Shown here piece by piece: positions 8,474-16,277 of a stretch of DNA of 20,954 nt. Source of the stretch: an uncultured Oscillospiraceae bacterium (GTDB taxonomy: Bacteria; Bacillota; Clostridia; Oscillospirales; JAAYXM01); contig CAKSEF010000027.1 in assembly GCA_934446465.1 (NCBI GenBank), positions 1 to 20,954 of the forward strand, in the 5' to 3' direction. Below the pieces are notes generated by a model. That model did not search any database and was not told where the DNA came from. It worked only from the letters and a program-made list of their open reading frames with translations. Each line of letters starts with the position of its first letter. Position 1 is the stretch's first letter. The translations under genes and the position numbers were made by a program.

Positions 8474-9132
8474 TCGACGGCGCCTCCTTCCGACAGGAGT
8501 GAGGAAAGATAGCTCTCGATCTTGTGGTCTGAAAACGAATAGAAAAAGGGAATTACCCTTTTGCCGATGTGTATGAGCTTCCCTGAATGTCGGTAAAAAA
8601 AACATGCGGGAGGGAGCTTGCATATTGCGTCGTTTCCGTTCATGACGCGCAGGAGCGACGGAACCTTTCTTCGGCAGAGTATGGAAAATGCGCTGTTTCC
8701 TATGCGCGGGGAGCCGAAGACCGTACATTCAATGGGGGTTTTCACGCGGAACGACAAATCGAGCGCGCAGAGTACGGCGAGCGCCGCGCCGAGGGAATGT
8801 CCCGTTATGTATATGCGCCGTACTTTGCACGGGCATACTGTTTTGCGTATATTATCGGCAACATCGCTCCTCTCGTAAGCGCGCAGAAAGCCCGCATGGA
8901 CGGAAACACCGCAGAAAAGCGTGCGTTTGAAAAACATCAGGTCATGGATTGCGTCAAGCCTCGAATCGCTTCCGCGGAAAGCAATCAGAAGCTCCGTGTC
9001 GTTCTTGCCGATAAAATATTGCACATCGCTTTCCTTACAGCTTATAAACGTCGTTTTAGGAAAACGAAGCGACCTAAACACATCGCCGTATGCCATCATC
9101 GAATAGACAAGAGGCGAGAAAATGTTATTCAT
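8464..9132 (-). CDS. Class 3 lipase family alpha/beta hydrolase
   Basis: A 222-residue protein with the class 3 lipase pattern: ELLIAFRGSDS near residue 50, nucleophile elbow GHSLG with S113, VFGSPRIGN, then NGNDAICKLPP carrying the probable catalytic Asp, and SDHKIESYL near the C-terminus with the probable catalytic His. Members hydrolyse acylglycerols or other esters. There is no signal peptide, which points to a cytoplasmic or membrane-peripheral enzyme. The start at ATG 9132 has only a GGGGGTG-type ribosome binding site, and that sequence forms the 3' arm of the hairpin following malQ. The gene overlaps the flippase gene by 10 bp. Its substrate and link to the flippase are unknown. Confidence 0.82.
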   Translation of the reverse strand: MNNIFSPLVYSMMAYGDVFRSLRFPKTTFISCKESDVQYFIGKNDTELLIAFRGSDSRLDAIHDLMFFKRTLFCGVSVHAGFLRAYERSDVADNIRKTVCPCKVRRIYITGHSLGAALAVLCALDLSFRVKTPIECTVFGSPRIGNSAFSILCRRKVPSLLRVMNGNDAICKLPPACFFYRHSGKLIHIGKRVIPFFYSFSDHKIESYLSSLLSEGGAVECP

Positions 9133-9139
9133 GAAAACA

Positions 9140-9166
9140 CCCCCGTCATAATACCTATGACGGGGG
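9140..9166 (-). terminator. Hairpin between malQ and the lipase gene, overlapping the lipase ribosome binding site
   Basis: A perfect 11-bp stem (9140-9150 with 9156-9166) with a 5-nt loop starts 7 bp after the malQ stop. On the minus strand it is followed by TGTTTTC, a weak U-tract. The 3' arm ends in GGGGG, the best Shine-Dalgarno candidate for the lipase start at 9132. It may be a leaky terminator, a translational block, or both. Confidence 0.65.
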
Positions 9167-9173
9167 CGATATA

Positions 9174-10637
9174 TTATATTCTGTTATATTTTGAATTGAG
9201 GGATTTAAATTTTTCGGCTATATCCGAAGTTATCGCATTGTCCGTCATGCGCCAGCGCCAATTTCGGTCGTTGACGGTTGAGGGAGTGTTCATTCTCGCC
9301 TGTGAGGATAGGTTTAAAACGTCCTGCATCGGGATAATCGCGCACTCGGCGCACGAGCTCCACGCCGCGCGTATGAACGCATCAAACAGCGTTTCGGACT
9401 CGTCGGGCGCGAGGTATCTCCGCGCAAAAGCGAGCTTATACGCGGGCGCGGTCTCTATAAACCCGCGCAGTGTGTCGTTGTCGTGAGTGCCTGTGTAAAC
9501 CACGCAGTTTTCGACATACTTGTCGGGTAGGTATATGTTGTTTGTGTCGCTGTCGAACGCAAACTGGAGAACGCGCATACCGGGGATACCGCACTCGTCC
9601 CGAAGCCTGAAAACCTCGGGGGTGAGAAAGCCCAAGTCCTCTGCTATGAGCGAGAGATTCGGAAGCTCGTGGAAAACGGCGTCAAAGAACGGCTTGCCGG
9701 GTCCCTTTTCCCAATGTCCCGATGCCGCCGTAGGCGATGATGCGGGAATCGACCAATAAGCCTCAAACGCGCGGAAATGGTCGAGACGCACGGTGTCAAA
9801 CATCGAGGCGAGGTGCGAGAGCCTTGAAATCCACCACGAGTACCCGCGCTCCGAGAGCAGACGCCAATTATAGGTCGGGTTTCCCCAGAGCTGACCGTCG
9901 GCGGAGAATGCGTCGGGGGGACAGCCCGCAACGTCAAACGGCGCGTTATGCTCATTTAAGTTCCATATTTCGGGTGCGCTCCACACGTCGCACGAATCGA
10001 GCGAAACGTATATGGGAACATCGCCTATAAGCTTTATTCCGAGAGAGTTTGCGTATTGCCTGAGCGCGTGCCATTGTTTGGAGAAAATATACTGCTCAAA
10101 CTTGTAGTAGTCCTCCTCTGGCTTGTGCGCGCTCCGCCATTCGGAGAGACCGCTCTTATCGCGGAGCTCACGCGGGAACGACTGCCACAGTATTCCGCCA
10201 AGCTCCTCGCGTATCGTCATGAACGAGGCATAGTCGCGCACCCATTCGCCCTTTTTTTCGCAGAAGCTTTCGAGGGTATCGTAATCCTTAAACCGCGAGA
10301 ACGCCTTTCTCATGAGCCTTGCGCGCTCGGGCATGACTATTTTGAAATCGACCCTGCCGATATTCTTCTCGATAAATGAGGCAAGCTCCGACTTTGTTAT
10401 AAGCCCGTCCTTAAAAAGCTCCTCGGGCGAAATGAACAGCGGGTTTCCCGCAAATGACGAAAGCGAGTTGTACGGCGAAAAACCGGGCCCCTGCGGATTT
10501 ATCGGAAGCACCTGCCATGCGCTGAAACCGCTGTCTTTCAAAAAGTCGCAGAAGGCAAATGCCTCGCGCCCGAGAGTGCCTATGCCGTAATCGCCGTCAA
10601 GGGATGAAATGTGCATCAAGATTCCTGAAGAACGCAT
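9174..10637 (-). CDS. malQ: 4-alpha-glucanotransferase (amylomaltase, GH77)
   Basis: A 487-residue protein, the short bacterial form of GH77. It opens with SSGILMHISSLDGDYGIGTLG and WQVLPINPQGPGFSPYNSLS, both family signatures. The catalytic residues are visible: nucleophile D286 in RLDHFRAFEAYW, acid/base E333 in IAEDLG, and D386 in GTHDNDT. It disproportionates maltodextrins by transferring glucan chains and releasing glucose, in the cytoplasm. ATG 10637 follows AGGAGG, and the upstream lipoprotein stop codon (10641-10643) is only 3 bp away, so the two genes are co-transcribed and probably translationally coupled. No phosphorylase or maltodextrin transporter is nearby. Confidence 0.96.
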   Translation of the reverse strand: MRSSGILMHISSLDGDYGIGTLGREAFAFCDFLKDSGFSAWQVLPINPQGPGFSPYNSLSSFAGNPLFISPEELFKDGLITKSELASFIEKNIGRVDFKIVMPERARLMRKAFSRFKDYDTLESFCEKKGEWVRDYASFMTIREELGGILWQSFPRELRDKSGLSEWRSAHKPEEDYYKFEQYIFSKQWHALRQYANSLGIKLIGDVPIYVSLDSCDVWSAPEIWNLNEHNAPFDVAGCPPDAFSADGQLWGNPTYNWRLLSERGYSWWISRLSHLASMFDTVRLDHFRAFEAYWSIPASSPTAASGHWEKGPGKPFFDAVFHELPNLSLIAEDLGFLTPEVFRLRDECGIPGMRVLQFAFDSDTNNIYLPDKYVENCVVYTGTHDNDTLRGFIETAPAYKLAFARRYLAPDESETLFDAFIRAAWSSCAECAIIPMQDVLNLSSQARMNTPSTVNDRNWRWRMTDNAITSDIAEKFKSLNSKYNRI

Positions 10638-10640
10638 ATT

Positions 10641-12104
10641 TTAGCCTCCTGTTTTCCAATCGCAGAACGAGTTGTAGAGGTTCTGCGAGGTGGGATATGC
10701 CTCTTCCCAGAAGCCCTCCTGCGTGTACATTGCCGTGTCCTTGAAAAGTATCGGTGCAAACGGCAGAAGCTCGCAGAATTTTTTGTAAAAATCGGCCGAC
10801 GCTTCATCGGCGGCGAGGTAGGACGAATTGAGTGAGGAAAGTGATTCGTCATAGAATCCGCCGAAGTTCAGTCCGCTTACTATAAGCTTTGTTATGTCAA
10901 AATCCGCGCCGAGCGAAATTTCCCCGTAGTAGAGGGTGAAATCGCCGGAATACAGCGCGGAGTTGTATTCGGAAAACGGAACTGCGCGCACCGTTGCGGA
11001 AACTCCGATTCGCGTAAAGTTTTCCGCAATCTGCGATGCCGCCGCAACCTTCGCGCTGCTTTCGTTGTTCACAAGAATAGTCAGCGGTTTATCGGTCGGC
11101 ACTGTCACGTTCTGCGAATACTCAAGGCTTGCGCCTATTTCAGATGAATAGTTGGACGATTTCGGATGCAGCGGTAAAACCGCGGGAACGCCCATGAGCG
11201 CAAAGTCATTTTCCGCGATGCCGTTTCGGTCAATCGCACGCGAAATTGCGCGGCGCACCTCGGGATTGTTCAGAGGCTCCTTTCGCACGTTGAAGCCGAG
11301 ATAGTGCATAATCGTCGAAGTAACATGCACAGGCTCGGCGGCCGAGCGGAGCGAGATTGCGCTTGTTCCCGTCGGGTCGCTCGAGAGGACGGAAACCCTG
11401 TGAGTTTCAAATTCAAATATAAGCTCATCCGTATTCCCGACAGAAACGAGCGAAATTTCCTTATAAGGCGGTTTCTTGCCGAGATGATGCCCTTCGCGGA
11501 AGGAGAGCTTTGTAAGCTCGGCGTTTGGCGCGTAAAGTCCCGTTCCCGTGGGAAGCGCATTGTTCTCCGTACCCTTTTTTATAATCGGAATGTCCAAAAG
11601 CACGGGGAATCTCCCGTTTTCGCGCTTGAGCGTAATTTGAACGTATCCGCCTCTGTTGGAGGAGGAAACGGACGCAACGTCCGATAGACGCTGTGCGTAG
11701 TACGAGCCCGAGGAAGCGGCAAGCTTCAGCGAGTATTCGACGTCGGACGGAGAGAGCGTACTCCCGTCCGAAAACGGAATGTTCCGCTTGATTTGGAATC
11801 TGTATGTGAGCCCGTCATGCGAAAAGCTCTCGCACAGAATCGGGTTTGCTTCAAAATTCGTGCCTGCGGAAAAGAGGGGCTCGCAGATGAGCGACACAAG
11901 CTCCGTGTTGATACGGCTGTTTGATGTATACGGGTCGGCGCTCTCGCCCTTTGCGTATGCAACGCCGAAAACGGACGTATCCGCCTTCGGTTTTTCCGTT
12001 TCTTCGGCGCCGTCGTTTAAATCGTCTATGTTTTCGATGTTTGCCAATTCGCAGCCTGTAAAAAGGAGAACGAGCGCGAGAAGCAGAGCAATTACTTTTT
12101 TCAC
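10641..12104 (-). CDS. ABC transporter substrate-binding lipoprotein, family 5
   Basis: A 487-residue protein. The signal peptide ends in lipobox LFTGC with lipidated C18, followed by an acidic linker to about residue 42. The mature part matches SBP family 5: ELVSLICEPLFS, LTYRFQIKRNIPFSDGSTLSPSDVEYSL near 105-135, and VRRAISRAIDRNGIAE near 290. That family mostly binds oligopeptides, including murein peptides, and sometimes nickel or sugars. No permease or ATPase gene is adjacent, so its partner must be encoded elsewhere or it has a non-transport role. The start is GTG at 12104, with AGGTGA six bases upstream. It overlaps the pgeF stop codon by 4 bp (GTGA), implying coupling. The overlap with pgeF suggests a cell-wall peptide ligand, but this is only inference. 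Confidence 0.88.
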   Translation of the reverse strand: MKKVIALLLALVLLFTGCELANIENIDDLNDGAEETEKPKADTSVFGVAYAKGESADPYTSNSRINTELVSLICEPLFSAGTNFEANPILCESFSHDGLTYRFQIKRNIPFSDGSTLSPSDVEYSLKLAASSGSYYAQRLSDVASVSSSNRGGYVQITLKRENGRFPVLLDIPIIKKGTENNALPTGTGLYAPNAELTKLSFREGHHLGKKPPYKEISLVSVGNTDELIFEFETHRVSVLSSDPTGTSAISLRSAAEPVHVTSTIMHYLGFNVRKEPLNNPEVRRAISRAIDRNGIAENDFALMGVPAVLPLHPKSSNYSSEIGASLEYSQNVTVPTDKPLTILVNNESSAKVAAASQIAENFTRIGVSATVRAVPFSEYNSALYSGDFTLYYGEISLGADFDITKLIVSGLNFGGFYDESLSSLNSSYLAADEASADFYKKFCELLPFAPILFKDTAMYTQEGFWEEAYPTSQNLYNSFCDWKTGG

Positions 12105-12928
12105 GGCATTTCACCTCGAAGCATTATTACGGATATCATCGCACCGCGCACGCCGTGCGTTTTCCTGTGCGACCAGTAAAGCTCGGAATTACAGCAGGTA
12201 CATTCGCGGGCAAGAGTTATATTGTCCGCGCAAAGTCCCGCCTCAATGAGCGATTTTGTATTTAGGAGAGGCAGGGAAACGCGGTACCTTCCGCCGCCCA
12301 TGTCGGATATTGCGCCGTCGGCATTCTTCCCGAAGCTCTTTATCATTTCCCCGGGAACGTCCGAGTCGGTCTCAAAGCAGCATTCGTCAATAGTCGGGCC
12401 GATGCCCGCAAGTATGTTTTTCGGGTCGCAGCCGAATTCGCGCACCATTGCCCTGACGGCGAAAAGAGGGATTTTCTTCGCCGTACCGCGCCAGCCCGCG
12501 TGAACGGCGCCGACGGCGCGGAGATGCGGGTCGAAGAGCACAATCGGGGTGCAGTCGGCATGGTAGGTGGCAATCGGGAGATCGGGCACGTTCGTTATCA
12601 CCGCGTCAAATTTGCGTTTGTCTTCGGAAAACGCCTCGCCCGCGTCGCACGCCTCCGCGCGGAATACGGACGATTCGTGCACCTGAGTGAAAGCAACGGT
12701 TTTCTCCGCGGGGAAGCCTGCCGTGCGTCCGAGTATCCTGTAATTTTCCAAGACGTTTTCGCGTACATCTCCGCGCCCGAAGCCGAGGTTCATCGAGGAA
12801 AGCGGGGGTGCGCTGACACCGCCGCGGCGCGTGGAAAAGCACGTCATGCACCCTCCTGCCGAGTCGAATGACGGAACGGAGAGAAAGTGTACGCCGTTTT
12901 TAATATTATGGCAAAAGCCGTACTGCAC
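12101..12928 (-). CDS. pgeF: Peptidoglycan editing factor PgeF (YlmD/YfiH family, multicopper-oxidase-like fold)
   Basis: A 275-residue protein of normal family length. It has the metal-binding and catalytic triad typical of the family: H84 in TQVHES, C126 in ADCTPIVLFDP and H143 in VHAGWRG, as well as TRRGGVS near 33-39. Family members have been described as peptidoglycan editing factors that remove wrongly incorporated residues, and as purine nucleoside phosphorylase/deaminases. The older polyphenol oxidase (laccase) label is probably misleading. The start is GTG 12928 with GGGGGG about seven bases upstream. It follows the typA terminator by 22 bp and overlaps the downstream lipoprotein gene by 4 bp. 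The FATHER promoter question is open: no -10/-35 pair is visible in the short gap. Confidence 0.92.
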   Translation of the reverse strand: MQYGFCHNIKNGVHFLSVPSFDSAGGCMTCFSTRRGGVSAPPLSSMNLGFGRGDVRENVLENYRILGRTAGFPAEKTVAFTQVHESSVFRAEACDAGEAFSEDKRKFDAVITNVPDLPIATYHADCTPIVLFDPHLRAVGAVHAGWRGTAKKIPLFAVRAMVREFGCDPKNILAGIGPTIDECCFETDSDVPGEMIKSFGKNADGAISDMGGGRYRVSLPLLNTKSLIEAGLCADNITLARECTCCNSELYWSHRKTHGVRGAMISVIMLRGEMP

Positions 12929-12950
12929 AAAAACGCCCCCCTTTTTTGAA

Positions 12951-12979
12951 AAAACCGACGGCGCAGGGTCGTCGGTTTT
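12951..12979 (-). terminator. Intrinsic terminator after typA
   Basis: The arms AAAACCGACG and CGTCGGTTTT pair perfectly (10 bp) around a 9-nt loop, starting 5 bp after the typA stop. On the minus strand six consecutive T residues follow the GC core. The pgeF start is only 22 bp downstream. Confidence 0.85.
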
Positions 12980-12984
12980 AAAAA

Positions 12985-14808
12985 TTACTGTTTCGTTTTA
13001 AGAAGCTTCATTCGTGTGCCGTGGTCGAGGATTCTTTTTCTCATGCGGAGTGATTTCGGAGTAACCTCCAGAAGTTCGTCGTCCGCGAGAAATTCGAGCA
13101 TCTGCTCAAGACTTAAGTTCCTCGGCGGAACAAGGCGGAGTGCGTCGTCGCTTCCCGCGGCGCGCATATTCGTAAGCTGTTTTTTCTTGCATACGTTTAC
13201 GACAATATCGTCTGCCTTGGACGAAACTCCGACTATCATTCCCGCATAGACCTCAACTCCGGGGGAGATGAACATTGCGCCTCTGTCCTGAACATTGAAT
13301 ATACCGTAGCCGACGGCCTCGCCCGTCTCATATGCAATGAGCGAGCCCGTGCTTCTGCGCGGAATGTCGCCCTTTGACGGCGCATAGCCGTGGAACACGG
13401 AATTGAGGATTCCCTCGCCCTTTGTATCCGTTAAAAACTCGTTTCTGTATCCGAAGAGACCGCGCGCGGGGATTATAAACTCTACGCGCATACGGCTTCC
13501 CATCTGCGTCATACGGACAAGCTCGGCTTTGCGCGCGCCCATTTTTTCCATGACCGCGCCGACAGACTCGGAAGGAACGTCAATAACAAGATCCTCCATC
13601 GGTTCGCAGAGCACGCCGTCTATCTCCTTTGTAAGAACGCGCGGTGTGCTTACCTGAAATTCATAACCCTCACGGCGCATGGTTTCGATTAAAATTGAAA
13701 GGTGCATTTCTCCGCGTCCCGAGACGATAAAAGAATCCGACGAGTTTTCATCGGGAGTGACTTTGAGCGATACGTCCTTCAAAAGCTCGCGTTCAAGGCG
13801 GTCTTTTATATTGCGCGTGGTAACAAACTTGCCCTCGCGACCGGCAAACGGCGAGTCGTTGACGGAGAACGTCATCTCAACCGTAGGCTCGGAAATTTTG
13901 ACAAACGGGAGCGGCTCGGCAAAGTCAGGGTCGCATATCGTGTCGCCTATCGTAATTTCGGATATTCCCGAAAGACAGATTATATTGCCGGCGCTTGCTT
14001 CCTCAACGGGAACGCGCTCAAGCCCCTCAAACTGGTAGAGTGCGGTAACGCGTGCCTTTTTCGGCTCGCGCAGGCCGTGGTAATCGCACACGGCAATTTC
14101 CTGGTTCTGGTGTATAATGCCCGATTCCACGCGCCCGACAGCGATTCGCCCTACATATTCGTTATAGTCAATCGAGGAAACAAGAAGACGCATTTTCTCG
14201 TCCGCATTTGCCTCGGGTGCGGGAATGTATTCTATAATTTTATCAAGGAGCGGGCGCAAATCTTCACCTGCTTTGTTCGGGTCGGTGCTTGCCGTGCCCG
14301 TTCTTGCGGAGCAGTAGAGGAACGGGGAATCAAGCTGCTCGTCGTTCGCTTCAAGGTCCATGAACAGTTCGAGAACTTCGTCCTCAACCTCGCTTATGCG
14401 CGCATCGGGACGGTCGATTTTGTTTATCGCGATTATTACGCGGTGTCCGAGCGAGAGCGCTTTCTGCAAAACAAAGCGCGTCTGGGGCATCGGGCCCTCC
14501 GCCGCGTCAACGAGAAGAATAACGCCGTTCACCATTTTGAGTATGCGCTCGACCTCTCCGCCGAAATCGGCGTGGCCGGGCGTGTCGATAATATTGATTT
14601 TTACGTCGTTATAGTGAATTGATGTGTTTTTGGCAAGAATGGTAATACCGCGCTCGCGCTCAAGGTCGTTTGAGTCCATTACGCGCTCGGCAACGACCTG
14701 ATTTTCGCGGAAGGTACCGCTCTGCTTGAGCATTTCATCGACAAGCGTCGTTTTTCCGTGGTCAACGTGCGCTATTATCGCGATATTTCTTATGTTAGGA
14801 TTGGTCAA
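12985..14808 (-). CDS. typA: Ribosome-associated GTPase TypA/BipA
   Basis: A 607-residue translational GTPase of standard length. Motifs in order: P-loop AHVDHGKT (14-21), switch I ERGITI, DTPGHADF, NKID and a SAR-type G5. EF-G-like domains follow, then the TypA C-terminal region containing GLFGYRNEFLTDTKGEG. BipA acts on the ribosome in 50S assembly and in growth at low temperature or under stress. The start is TTG 14808: an in-frame stop lies five codons upstream (14821-14823), and homologues begin a few residues before NIAIIAHVDHGKT, so no ATG can replace it. The ribosome binding site is weak (AAGGGGC). It lies downstream of secG beyond a hairpin, and is followed by a clear terminator. Confidence 0.97.
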   Translation of the reverse strand: MTNPNIRNIAIIAHVDHGKTTLVDEMLKQSGTFRENQVVAERVMDSNDLERERGITILAKNTSIHYNDVKINIIDTPGHADFGGEVERILKMVNGVILLVDAAEGPMPQTRFVLQKALSLGHRVIIAINKIDRPDARISEVEDEVLELFMDLEANDEQLDSPFLYCSARTGTASTDPNKAGEDLRPLLDKIIEYIPAPEANADEKMRLLVSSIDYNEYVGRIAVGRVESGIIHQNQEIAVCDYHGLREPKKARVTALYQFEGLERVPVEEASAGNIICLSGISEITIGDTICDPDFAEPLPFVKISEPTVEMTFSVNDSPFAGREGKFVTTRNIKDRLERELLKDVSLKVTPDENSSDSFIVSGRGEMHLSILIETMRREGYEFQVSTPRVLTKEIDGVLCEPMEDLVIDVPSESVGAVMEKMGARKAELVRMTQMGSRMRVEFIIPARGLFGYRNEFLTDTKGEGILNSVFHGYAPSKGDIPRRSTGSLIAYETGEAVGYGIFNVQDRGAMFISPGVEVYAGMIVGVSSKADDIVVNVCKKKQLTNMRAAGSDDALRLVPPRNLSLEQMLEFLADDELLEVTPKSLRMRKRILDHGTRMKLLKTKQ

Positions 14809-14833
14809 GTTAAAAGCCCCTTATTGTTAAGAT

Positions 14834-14870
14834 AAAAAACATAATGCGCAAAGCAAAACCGCCCTGCGCA
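14834..14870 (-). terminator. Intrinsic terminator after secG
   Basis: On the minus strand TGCGCAGGGC and GCTTTGCGCA pair over 10 bp, including two G-U pairs, around the loop GGTTTT (stem 14845-14854 with 14861-14870). TTATG and six T residues (14834-14839) follow. The typA start is 36 bp beyond the stem. An alternative reading is that TTGCTT and TATCTT in this stretch form a weak typA promoter. Confidence 0.65.
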
Positions 14871-14888
14871 CTGTCGCTTTAGATAAAG

Positions 14889-15125
14889 CTATGCAATGAA
14901 GCCGAGATTGAGCACGAGCGTGATGACGATAAAAGCCGCAGCTACCCATGCCGTGATTTTTGCAAGGCGGGCATCAACCGATTTTGCCTTGTTCTTTGAA
15001 AGGAACGTATCCGCAGCGCCGGATATTGCGCCCGAAAGCCCCTGACGGCGGCTCTGCTGGAGGAGAACTACCGCTGTTAAAACAAGAGCAAGAATAAGCT
15101 GAACTATTGTAAGTGCAAGTTTCAA
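14889..15125 (-). CDS. secG: Preprotein translocase subunit SecG
   Basis: A small membrane protein (78 residues from the preferred start) with two hydrophobic helices (about 3-22 and 55-76). The conserved SecG segment VVLLQQSRRQGLSGAISGAADTFL lies between them, given here only as a short family signature split by LQQ and GAISG. SecG joins SecYE in the plasma membrane and assists SecA-driven export. The start is taken as TTG 15125, eight bases after GGAGG and giving MKLALTIVQ, like other Clostridia. The alternative GTG at 15134 touches the GGAGG itself and is less likely. It has a strong promoter and a leader that begins with a hairpin. Confidence 0.9.
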   Translation of the reverse strand: MKLALTIVQLILALVLTAVVLLQQSRRQGLSGAISGAADTFLSKNKAKSVDARLAKITAWVAAAFIVITLVLNLGFIA

Positions 15126-15147
15126 AATAAACACCTCCGAAAATGAT

Positions 15148-15195
15148 ACGCCGAACAGGCGTTAGCTTACAAAATCGTACTTGCCTGCGCAAGTA
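15148..15195 (-). other. Two small hairpins in the secG leader
   Basis: TACTTGC and GCAAGTA (15178-15184 with 15189-15195) form a perfect 7-bp stem with a 4-nt loop. ACGCC and GGCGT (15148-15152 with 15158-15162) form a second, 5-bp stem. From the promoter position the first hairpin would sit at the very 5' end of the secG transcript. No known riboswitch is recognised. Confidence 0.45.
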
Positions 15196-15201
15196 TGATA
15201 A

Positions 15202-15230
15202 ATTTTACCACAACTTTGCACTTTTTTCAA
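15202..15230 (-). promoter_or_regulatory. Sigma-A promoter of secG
   Basis: On the minus strand TTGAAA (15225-15230) and TAAAAT (15202-15207) are separated by exactly 17 bp. The predicted leader is about 70 nt. It is divergent from the kinase gene promoter. Confidence 0.75.
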
Positions 15231-15276
15231 CTGTTTTTTTGAAATATTTAAAATATCTTTTATTAGATGCGGGCTA

Positions 15277-15310
15277 TTGACTATTAATGCCAAATTTGCT
15301 AAATTATAAT
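15277..15310 (+). promoter_or_regulatory. Candidate promoter of the FruK-type kinase gene
   Basis: TTGACT (15277-15282) is followed after 17 bp by TAAATT (15300-15305), overlapped by a perfect TATAAT (15305-15310) at a less favourable 22-bp spacing. Transcription would start around 15312-15317, on or next to the ribosome binding site at 15312-15320, leaving a leader of only about 10-15 nt. Confidence 0.5.
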
Positions 15311-15325
15311 CAGAGGGTGAGTTTT

Positions 15326-16210
15326 ATGATATACACGCTTACGGCAAATCCGTCTCTTGATTATCTGCTTTATGCGGAAAGCTTTAATGCCGGGAAAATT
15401 AACCGAAGTCGGAGTGAAAAATTAATCTGCGGAGGAAAGGGAATAAACGTATCGGTAATGCTCTCGCGTCTCGGCGTTCGGAATACCGCGCTCGGGTTTG
15501 TCGGAGGTTTTGTCGGCGAAGAAATTAAGAGACTTGTGCGTGCGGAGGGGGTAATCTGCGGATTTACCGAGATTTCGCACAATTCCAGAATAAACGTGAA
15601 GATTTTTTCAGAGTCCGAAACCGCGCTGAACGCGTGCGGGCCGTTTGTGTCCGAAGAAGAGGAAAACGTACTCCTTGAGAGACTTGCAGAGCTTGGAGAG
15701 GACGATACGCTCGTTTTTTCGGGGAAGCTCGCGGGAGACAGCGTCGGATTTCTCGAAAAAACCCTAAGTATAAACCGAAAACCGAAGCTCGTCGTCGATA
15801 TGGAGGGAGAGGACTTAAAAAAGGCGATAGAATACCGCCCGTATCTCATAAAACCGAATGAAGAAGAGCTGTGCGCGCTTTTCGGAACGGACTGCATGGA
15901 CGAGGAAAAGACAGCCGCCGCCGCGTCAAAGCTTCGGCGCGAGGGCTGTGAAAACGTGCTTGTGTCCAGAGGAGAATCGGGCGCGATACTCGCAAGCGAC
16001 GACGGAAATATATATAGAATAAAAGCTCCGCGCGGCAAAGTGATAAGCACGGTCGGCGCGGGGGATTCTATGCTCGCGGGATTTCTTGCGGGAATTTCGC
16101 GCGGCGCGGAGTACGCACTTGCGCTCGGAACGGCGGCGGGAAGCGCAACCGCGTTTTCCGAGGATCTTGCGGACTCGGAGACCGTCTGCCGTGTACTCTG
16201 CTCAATGTAG
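15326..16210 (+). CDS. fruK: PfkB-family sugar-phosphate kinase, FruK/LacC type (probable 1-phosphofructokinase)
   Basis: A 294-residue ribokinase-fold protein. The N-terminus MIYTLTANPSLDYLL with D12, then GGKGINVS (36-43), is typical of 1-phosphofructokinases and tagatose-6-phosphate kinases. The second PfkB signature STVGAGDSMLAGF contains the catalytic base D247. The enzyme phosphorylates a ketohexose phosphate with ATP, giving fructose or tagatose bisphosphate. No fructose PTS gene or regulator is adjacent, so the exact substrate remains open. ATG 15326 follows AGAGGGTGAG. An in-frame start at 15287 would lie inside the promoter and is rejected. The MATE gene follows after 67 bp with no terminator. 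Confidence 0.85.
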   Translation: MIYTLTANPSLDYLLYAESFNAGKINRSRSEKLICGGKGINVSVMLSRLGVRNTALGFVGGFVGEEIKRLVRAEGVICGFTEISHNSRINVKIFSESETALNACGPFVSEEEENVLLERLAELGEDDTLVFSGKLAGDSVGFLEKTLSINRKPKLVVDMEGEDLKKAIEYRPYLIKPNEEELCALFGTDCMDEEKTAAAASKLRREGCENVLVSRGESGAILASDDGNIYRIKAPRGKVISTVGAGDSMLAGFLAGISRGAEYALALGTAAGSATAFSEDLADSETVCRVLCSM

Positions 16211-16277
16211 CAGACGAGAAAATTTTGGAAAGGCATGAAACTTTGTACAAACAGAAGTTGTCATAATAGGTGAGAAG

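Noticed and set aside
8474..8728. 85-codon N-terminal extension of the SpoVB-like flippase
   Set aside because: It overlaps the lipase coding region, is arginine-rich and unlike any flippase N-terminus; ATG 8473 has AGGAGG.
8587..9486. 299-codon plus-strand frame
   Set aside because: It runs antisense to the lipase and malQ genes and across the hairpin between them; no motif supports it.
9174..12104. Reading the binding lipoprotein plus malQ as a maltodextrin uptake operon
   Set aside because: The lipoprotein belongs to SBP family 5, not the maltose-type family 1, and no permease genes are present.
13702..14622. 306-codon plus-strand frame
   Set aside because: It is wholly antisense to typA, whose protein is unambiguous. 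No family motif, no plausible ribosome binding site; a shadow caused by codon bias.
15370..16236. 288-codon minus-strand frame
   Set aside because: It is antisense to the FruK-type kinase and is Ser/Pro-rich low-complexity text without recognisable motifs.
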